64,000 nucleotides of DNA from Sclerotinia nivalis (lineage: Eukaryota; Ascomycota; Leotiomycetes; Helotiales; Sclerotiniaceae), in contig JAPEIS010000015.1 of assembly GCA_029531795.1 (NCBI GenBank), positions 310,001 through 374,000 on the forward strand, given 5' to 3'. A program made the translations under genes and the position numbers. The notes under the pieces were generated by a model. It searched no databases. It had not been told where the DNA came from and worked only from the letters and a program-made list of their open reading frames with translations. Below are positions 58,575-64,000 of this stretch, piece after piece. Numbering within the stretch: the first letter of the stretch is position 1; every line of letters begins with the position of its first letter.

Positions 58575-58874
58575 TAGGGTTGGGCTTTTTGGAATTATAT
58601 AATTGTAATGTAAAGCAAAATTTTGGCAATATTATGTATTCTAGCTCGCATTATATAATGCTAAAATGACAGGGTTAAATTGAAGCTATATTGAATTAAT
58701 TGATCTCGTCGTCGTCTATAGAAATCGTCTCATTTTCAATGATTTTATCTTCAATGATTAATAATCATCAAATTCTGCACTAGCAGGGAGCAAAAATTGG
58801 AGCTAGCTAAGGGCTTTATATTATGCTTTACTGTATTGTATTCTAGCCCTGCTTTACGTAAAGGGCCCATCCCT
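58575..58874. mobile_element. hAT-type MITE, 300 bp
   Basis: The left end reads TAGGGTTGGGCTTTT and the right end is the complement of TAGGGATGGGC: ten of eleven terminal bases are inverted. The ends resemble those of the 411-bp element at 26625 (YAGGGYTGGGC), although the interiors differ. The interior is AT-rich, contains an ATTATATAAT-type palindrome and has no coding capacity. The 8-bp flanking duplication supports insertion by a hAT transposase. Confidence 0.78.
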
Positions 58875-58882
58875 AGTACACA
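58875..58882. repeat. right 8-bp target-site duplication (GTACACAA)
   Basis: Partner of 58567-58574, one base different. Confidence 0.75.
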
Positions 58883-59859
58883 AACACCTTCCCTCACTCC
58901 ACAAGCCGCTCAATCCAATCCCACAAGTTACCAACATTTACCATTCCACGGAGCCCCTCGCATCTGCATAAAAATTTACTTCGCCGCTCATAAATATGTC
59001 TTTTCTCCCTGCTGCATATGAGTATATGAAGACCAACTGTTGGTTGGTAAAATCATTAAAATGATCACGCGAGCTAGGAATCGTGCATGAATATATATTA
59101 CACCACATTAGGCAAAAACCACCCAGTCAGTCCCGCCGCGTATTTACCATTTGTTTGCTAGGCAGACAATAGATTCGTCACCTTTTCTGCAATATATCAT
59201 GTATGTATGGTCCAGTGTGGATATCAATTGTTGGGTTCGTGTTGGGTTCGTGGCGTGAAAATATTGCGGTATCTTACCTAGGGTAGGATTCTGATATTTC
59301 GACCACCACAACTACATTTTTAATCTAATTCCATGTTCCTCTGATGTAACGACGTAGAATCACGGATAACGGCAAAAACGTGCTAACGTGCTAACGGACA
59401 TTAACATTCGTCATTTTTAAGAACGCTACCTGGATTTCGGATGCGAGTCTTTCCATTCGGCTTTTTTTCGAAACATGTGGTCTCGGGATGGCTGGCCCCA
59501 GGCATGAGAAGGCGTGAGTTTGCTGGCAGTGGCTTACAGTGGCTTGCAGTGTCTTGAATGCAGTTGTTGGATTGCCGAAGTGGCAGAAAAGCCAAATGCT
59601 GGGGAACTTGAGTTGGCGGGACAAGCTTATTTGACTGTCCGAATTGAGAGAAAAGATCAGATGGTATATTAACGGTTAGCTGAATTTTTGAGCTGTTCTC
59701 AAACATGTAAATCTTATTGATTGCCTTGCTATGTGTTGAATTTATTCAAAGACATTCATGATCGATAATGGAGTGTATTTGCAATTCAAATTGATATCTA
59801 CAGATATTGTCGAAATTAACATTGATTGAGGAGAGCAGAGGCTGACAATCCTCAAATAT
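58883..59859. other. intergenic downstream of the disordered-protein gene
   Basis: About 980 bases. Around 59520-59560 a GCAGTGGCTT-like word is repeated imperfectly three times. No gene is supported; the minus-strand frames at 59391-59706 are low in support. Confidence 0.45.
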
Positions 59860-62800
59860 CTACGCACATTTCCCAATCAAAATATTAACCTCCCAGAATT
59901 CCTCGTCCTCATCTCCTTTTTGTTTCGCCGTCCTCACTTCTCTGTCCCAATTTCTCCAAATTCTCTTCCGAGCCCGTTTCCATTCCCCGTCTCCCATGTC
60001 CTTTCCAATCACAAATTGTTGATACTCTCCAAACATGCATCGGAAGGTAAGTTCATCTAATCTCTCCAGAGATATGCCGGAGCGTTGTGAGAAAAAGGAG
60101 AACAGATTGGATAGGGAGAGCGCTTCCATGTAATGGTAAGAGAATGAAATACTCGTATCGATGATGGAGTTGGATCGTTGCAGATAGAAGTCGAGTTTCG
60201 GTCCGGATGCTTGTGGCGTTGTGGGTGTTCGTTGTGGAGTGGCTAGTGGGTGAGTGGAAGGCGAATATTGAGAGGTGGTGTCAAGTCTGGGGGTGGAAAT
60301 TGCCGCCGGTGTCTGCTGTAGCGGACGAACCCTGGCGCCGGGGTAATATTGGGATGTGTTATCAACTGTAGGGTTTGAAATGACGGCGGGTGCCTGATGT
60401 CGCGGAGGAATCCCTGCAAGAGGATGGTTTCCCGGCGGGTATAGGGATATGGGATCTGATTTTGGGGTAGAAATCCCAGCCGGGGTTGGAGGTGTTGGAG
60501 GTGTTGGAGGTGTTGGCGGGAGACTAGGGTTCAGTATAGTAGGCATGGTAGACGCCGATGGCGACCGAGTTGTGGGGATCTGAATTGTTGAAGGTTGCAC
60601 TGGAGATGCGTTTAAAACTTGATTTTGAGTACTAGGAAGCTGTCTGGGAGATGAATTGACCGGGTGCATCATGTTCTGAGGACTCGCATCTTTCAATCGA
60701 TATTTTGTCCAATCATGAGGCTGTTGCCCATTGTAGATTTTCTGTTGTGCCTGCATCGTGAATGCTTGAGGTTCAACCGGTTGCTGCGGCCGTTTATCGT
60801 ACTGATATTGTGGGGCTGCGTGATTCTGTCGCTCGTTGTACTCTGCGTTGTTGGCAACTGGAGCTAAAGAAGCCTGTTTAGTTGCAGATGTGGCAGTATA
60901 TTGGTTCTGCGGAAATGATGCTTGAATGGGAGAGAACTGTGTAGGTGATCGATTCGTAAATTGATTTTGCGGCACTGCGTTCTGGATAGTTGCGGGTTGC
61001 ACAGGTGATTGACTGGGAGGTTGGTGTTGAAAATTGGAAATTTGTGTATTGGGAGGTCGCCCGATTGTATCGCTAGTGTATCGGGGCTTTAATGATGCGT
61101 TAGGATGACTCGACGGTTGGCTTGAAGACTGATAAAACTGATTTTTCGGGGATGGAACACTTCCGTATGACGAGGGGCTTGGAGCTTGATTCGAAAATTG
61201 GTTAAGCGGGGTTGAAGTCCGCGTGCCCGACCGAGGCTGCAAAATTTGAACTGCTGAATTCGATTGCTGCATTGGTGATGGCTGTGTCGCATATTGCTTA
61301 CTAGCGTAGCTTTGTGGCGGCGAAGCTTGTATATTAGATGGTTGCACCGAAGAGTGATTGACAAGCTGACTCTCTGGAGTTTGGTGCAATAACTTGGAGG
61401 GTTCAACACCTGTAGAATGCGGACGTTCCGTAACTGAAGATGCCACTTTTCTCGTGTCAGGTAGGTAGTCCTGATTTCCTGCTTGAGCTTGCGGCGCAGG
61501 TTTTACTGTTGAAACGGGTGTAGCATTACCCAACGAGCGATCGCGTACCACACTAGGAGCAGGCTGAGGGGCATGTCTCGATGTTGGTTGTGATATTTTC
61601 TCGATGCCGTAATTGGCTGCTAAAGAGTTCCACCATGGATCCTGTGACCGATATGATTCTGGGGAAGAAGGGTTATTTTGAGTTTCGTTGTGAATTTTGG
61701 GCCTTTGTGTCTCTTGGTTTGCATATTGGTTGGCCAGCGTTGGGTAAGCTGGGTTTGAATGCTGGACGTGATTGTATGCGCGATTTTGTGTTCCCTGTGG
61801 CTCTTGGAGATTTCGTGGTATGTTAGATTTAGTCACCGTAGCACTTGTGGGAATTACAGGCCCTGTTCCGTTAGCCATAAGTGCCTCCTGTCTTGTTCCT
61901 GCCTCCAAAGAACGCGCTTGTTCGGAATGACTAATATGTGCAGAATTTGACGATTGACTGCGATTCTCAGCGATAAAACTGCGTTTAGCATTGGCGTTAG
62001 ACGGCGTCTGTTTCTGAGTGGTACCCATCCCAGGATTAATTTTGGATTGTTCGCTAGCCTTGGGGTGGCTGTGACCTTGCTGTAGGCTACTTGGTGGGTT
62101 TATTTTATTTTCTTCTCCAACGTTAAGCGATCTTTGATTTTGTTGCATGCCATACTCAGCCGTCGCTTGCTCCGTTCGTGCGATTGGGTTTTCTGGAGGT
62201 GAAGGCCGTATCTGCGACATGCTGGAATTTTGGTGCGACTGTGCTGGAGAAGCAACGGTAGTCGCATGATGCACATCTAGGGAAGTCTTGATCTTGCCCC
62301 AATCTTGAGTAGATCGACCACCGGTTGAATGCATCTTTTCCTGTAAGGTGATGTAATTCAACATATTTTGTTCTTGCCTGGCATCGTAGTAAATCGTATT
62401 ACGATCTACGTTCTCGGCGTGATTGATTGGCTGTTGGTTTGACGCGGGGGGAGGCATATTTGTCGTCTTAGAAGCGGGCTGCCGAGGAGCTCCTGAGTTC
62501 ATCCCCATCTTCTCATCCATACTTCGTAAATGATTGATGAGTTCCGGATGCGGTGGCTTAGGGGAATGCTCCCGGTCATGAATAGGCTGCCGTGGTGATT
62601 CTGCTTGCATGGCCGAAGGTGGCACATCTTGGTCTGCGTGGGCCGGTTGCGTTTGTGAGTATTCAACAGTGGCAGATTTCGTAGTCGGCTTTTCAGGCGG
62701 CCCTGACTTCTTTCTTGACTTTGTTTTCCGAGGTTTTGTACTTGTACTTGTTCGTGCTAGTGGCCTTTTTCGGGGAGCTTCCTGCATCCACACGCCGCTG

Positions 62801-64000
62801 CTTGATGCTATCGGTTTATTGATAAAGGCCATCGGGTACACTCCGTTCTGCTTGTTCGTAGAATATGAATTTAGGTGGACATCTCGGGACCAGGATGATC
62901 CCGATAATGTACCGGGGAGGGCACTTTCACATACAATATTTTGAGCGGGTATAGTTTCATTCTGGGCGTAATACTGATTTGTCCCCCTCCTCTCATTTCG
63001 ACTTAGCACTTCTTGCGATGAAATAGGTGGATGATATGTACTTGTTGCGGAATTTTGAGTTGCGGGGACAGGAGAAGGTTGAAGTGGTTCTGTCGCCAAA
63101 GGGGGTGAATAGTTTGAGGGAGAAGAATTGAATCCATTCGTTGGACGATTTATAGGCTGGAAAGTGGCAATCAATGGATCGCGTACGGCTGCTTGAGAGC
63201 TTTGAGCAGGCTTCTGCGATACCATTTGCGGTGATTGAAGTGGCTTATGACATTCTCCAATGGTCGTGGTAAATTGTTGAGCAGTAGGCGATCGGTTTGC
63301 CATTTTCTGGTCACTCTTTGATGACAATGGAACTGATGGCAGTGGGGTTCGTGCGCTTTTCTCGAATAATTTCTGTGATGTTTCTGGAACATCTATACAG
63401 GGAATCTTGGTGGAGTCGCCTGATTGAGGATGGACAGTTTCCGGGCTGCGCGCTGAATGCTTTGATTCTTCAACGACGGGTTGGCAAACTGCAGTTTGAC
63501 TAACTAAGGGTATCTCGTCCTTGCTCGGGAGTTTGTTGTGCGGATCACTATTCAAATTAGACTCAACTAAGGGCGAGGTTCGTGGCAACACAGAGTTTTG
63601 GATGGCGTTGACTGAACTGAAAGTTGAACCCAGTTCACGTATATGGGCCTCGGTGCTTGATGTTGGGGAAATACTGGAGATACTGGGGGAACGGTTGGTA
63701 TCCACGGGCCGTGAGCCACTCGATGAAAAGAGGTGGTTCAAAAATTCAAGGTCGTGAAAAGGACCGTATTTTTTGGGATTGTCTGATGAAGTTTTTGTCG
63801 ACGGCACGGTGGAGGTGGGAGCATTGTGACTTTGATTCTCTGTTGGGTTTTGATGTGGTGATGTGACGCCTCTCATAAGCTCATCAGTTTGGCCCGCTAT
63901 CTGCGTTGGACTTGCCGATTTCACCAACTCGTGCTTAGAAGAATTTTCGTGCTCATCAAGGTCCATAGGCTGGGTGCTCGCTTCGACAAATTCTTCTGGC
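59860..64000 (-). CDS. very long disordered Q/P/S-rich protein, partial (5' end outside window)
   Basis: The frame runs from the stop at 59860 to the window edge. The first ATG inside is at 63966, but the frame stays open upstream of it (PEEFVEASTQPM), so the true start lies beyond 64000. At least 1,380 residues are seen without an intron. Nearly all of it is low-complexity Gln/Pro/Ser/Asn sequence, including PTPPTPPTP and NQFxNQxPSP-like words, with a basic patch RKTKSRKKSG suggesting nuclear location. Only the last ~95 residues look folded: SLSNLFSFFSQRSGISLERL, then a charged Trp-rich helix (GEWKRARKRIWRNWDREV). Such architecture is common in transcription or chromatin co-regulators, but no family was recognised. 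Confidence 0.8.
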   Translation of the reverse strand, partial: PEEFVEASTQPMDLDEHENSSKHELVKSASPTQIAGQTDELMRGVTSPHQNPTENQSHNAPTSTVPSTKTSSDNPKKYGPFHDLEFLNHLFSSSGSRPVDTNRSPSISSISPTSSTEAHIRELGSTFSSVNAIQNSVLPRTSPLVESNLNSDPHNKLPSKDEIPLVSQTAVCQPVVEESKHSARSPETVHPQSGDSTKIPCIDVPETSQKLFEKSARTPLPSVPLSSKSDQKMANRSPTAQQFTTTIGECHKPLQSPQMVSQKPAQSSQAAVRDPLIATFQPINRPTNGFNSSPSNYSPPLATEPLQPSPVPATQNSATSTYHPPISSQEVLSRNERRGTNQYYAQNETIPAQNIVCESALPGTLSGSSWSRDVHLNSYSTNKQNGVYPMAFINKPIASSSGVWMQEAPRKRPLARTSTSTKPRKTKSRKKSGPPEKPTTKSATVEYSQTQPAHADQDVPPSAMQAESPRQPIHDREHSPKPPHPELINHLRSMDEKMGMNSGAPRQPASKTTNMPPPASNQQPINHAENVDRNTIYYDARQEQNMLNYITLQEKMHSTGGRSTQDWGKIKTSLDVHHATTVASPAQSHQNSSMSQIRPSPPENPIARTEQATAEYGMQQNQRSLNVGEENKINPPSSLQQGHSHPKASEQSKINPGMGTTQKQTPSNANAKRSFIAENRSQSSNSAHISHSEQARSLEAGTRQEALMANGTGPVIPTSATVTKSNIPRNLQEPQGTQNRAYNHVQHSNPAYPTLANQYANQETQRPKIHNETQNNPSSPESYRSQDPWWNSLAANYGIEKISQPTSRHAPQPAPSVVRDRSLGNATPVSTVKPAPQAQAGNQDYLPDTRKVASSVTERPHSTGVEPSKLLHQTPESQLVNHSSVQPSNIQASPPQSYASKQYATQPSPMQQSNSAVQILQPRSGTRTSTPLNQFSNQAPSPSSYGSVPSPKNQFYQSSSQPSSHPNASLKPRYTSDTIGRPPNTQISNFQHQPPSQSPVQPATIQNAVPQNQFTNRSPTQFSPIQASFPQNQYTATSATKQASLAPVANNAEYNERQNHAAPQYQYDKRPQQPVEPQAFTMQAQQKIYNGQQPHDWTKYRLKDASPQNMMHPVNSSPRQLPSTQNQVLNASPVQPSTIQIPTTRSPSASTMPTILNPSLPPTPPTPPTPPTPAGISTPKSDPISLYPPGNHPLAGIPPRHQAPAVISNPTVDNTSQYYPGARVRPLQQTPAAISTPRLDTTSQYSPSTHPLATPQRTPTTPQASGPKLDFYLQRSNSIIDTSISFSYHYMEALSLSNLFSFFSQRSGISLERLDELTFRCMFGEYQQFVIGKDMGDGEWKRARKRIWRNWDREVRTAKQKGDEDEEFWEVNILIGKCA
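60220..60490 (-). repeat. three degenerate ~29-aa repeats in the disordered protein
   Basis: Three successive units each begin PAxIS(T/N)P, contain D followed by SxYxPG/S and end with a Pro-rich PLAxPxR-like tail (GISTPKSD..., VISNPTVD..., AISTPRLD...). They sit just before the folded C-terminal region and point to internal tandem duplication. Confidence 0.65.

Noticed and set aside
1..64000. CRISPR array, bacterial operons or ribosome-binding sites
   Set aside because: No regular spaced repeats are present, and gene structure is spliced and eukaryotic throughout.

Overview
The window looks like nuclear DNA of a filamentous ascomycete, most likely a plant-associated Leotiomycete such as a member of the Sclerotiniaceae. 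That placement is inferred from gene content and style, not from a search. The supporting signs are short 45-115 bp introns with GTRNGT donors, CTAAC-like branch sites and YAG acceptors, host genes with several introns, a secreted GH28 pectinase, many F-box genes, and long AT-rich gene-poor stretches with decayed genes and small transposon relics.

Layout. From 1 to 3.4 kb there is one doubtful gene and the 5' flank of PPZ. A PP-Z protein phosphatase lies at 3.46-5.14 kb. It is followed by about 8.3 kb with no convincing gene and an AT-rich island near 9.7-10.2 kb. At 13.5-19.7 kb come a nucleotide-sugar transporter, an intron-bearing tRNA-Pro, an 8-exon amino-acid permease and a convergent hypothetical gene. 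From 20.5 to 28.7 kb is a graveyard: two broken LRR/F-box-like genes, a broken unknown gene, scattered coding relics and a hAT-type MITE with a near-perfect 8-bp target duplication. From 28.9 to 42.6 kb are well-preserved genes: a Yap-type bZIP factor, an exo-type GH28 enzyme, a choline/ethanolamine phosphotransferase, COPI gamma subunit (Sec21) and a mitochondrial CECR5-type HAD protein. From 44.2 to 53.2 kb are a ribonucleotide-reductase inhibitor with a PIP box, a Gemin2/SIP1 protein, an F-box protein, a CCHC zinc-knuckle/RS protein, and an intronless protein with an intact His-Cys-box nuclease motif. From 53.2 to 59.8 kb is another degraded stretch with a second hAT-type MITE. The window ends inside a very long disordered Q/P/S-rich protein whose 5' end lies beyond base 64000.

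There is no metabolic gene cluster. The intact genes are mostly housekeeping: phosphatase signalling, Golgi nucleotide-sugar import and COPI coat, phospholipid synthesis, snRNP assembly and dNTP control. They are separated by accessory tracts. The best candidate for something little described is the 51.8-53.2 kb gene. It keeps every zinc-binding and active-site position of the I-PpoI His-Cys box at identical spacing, and adds a long N-terminal region carrying a SUMO-interacting-type motif.

Exon boundaries were derived by eye from splice signals and frame continuity. Spans are given for whole genes and exons are listed in the evidence.
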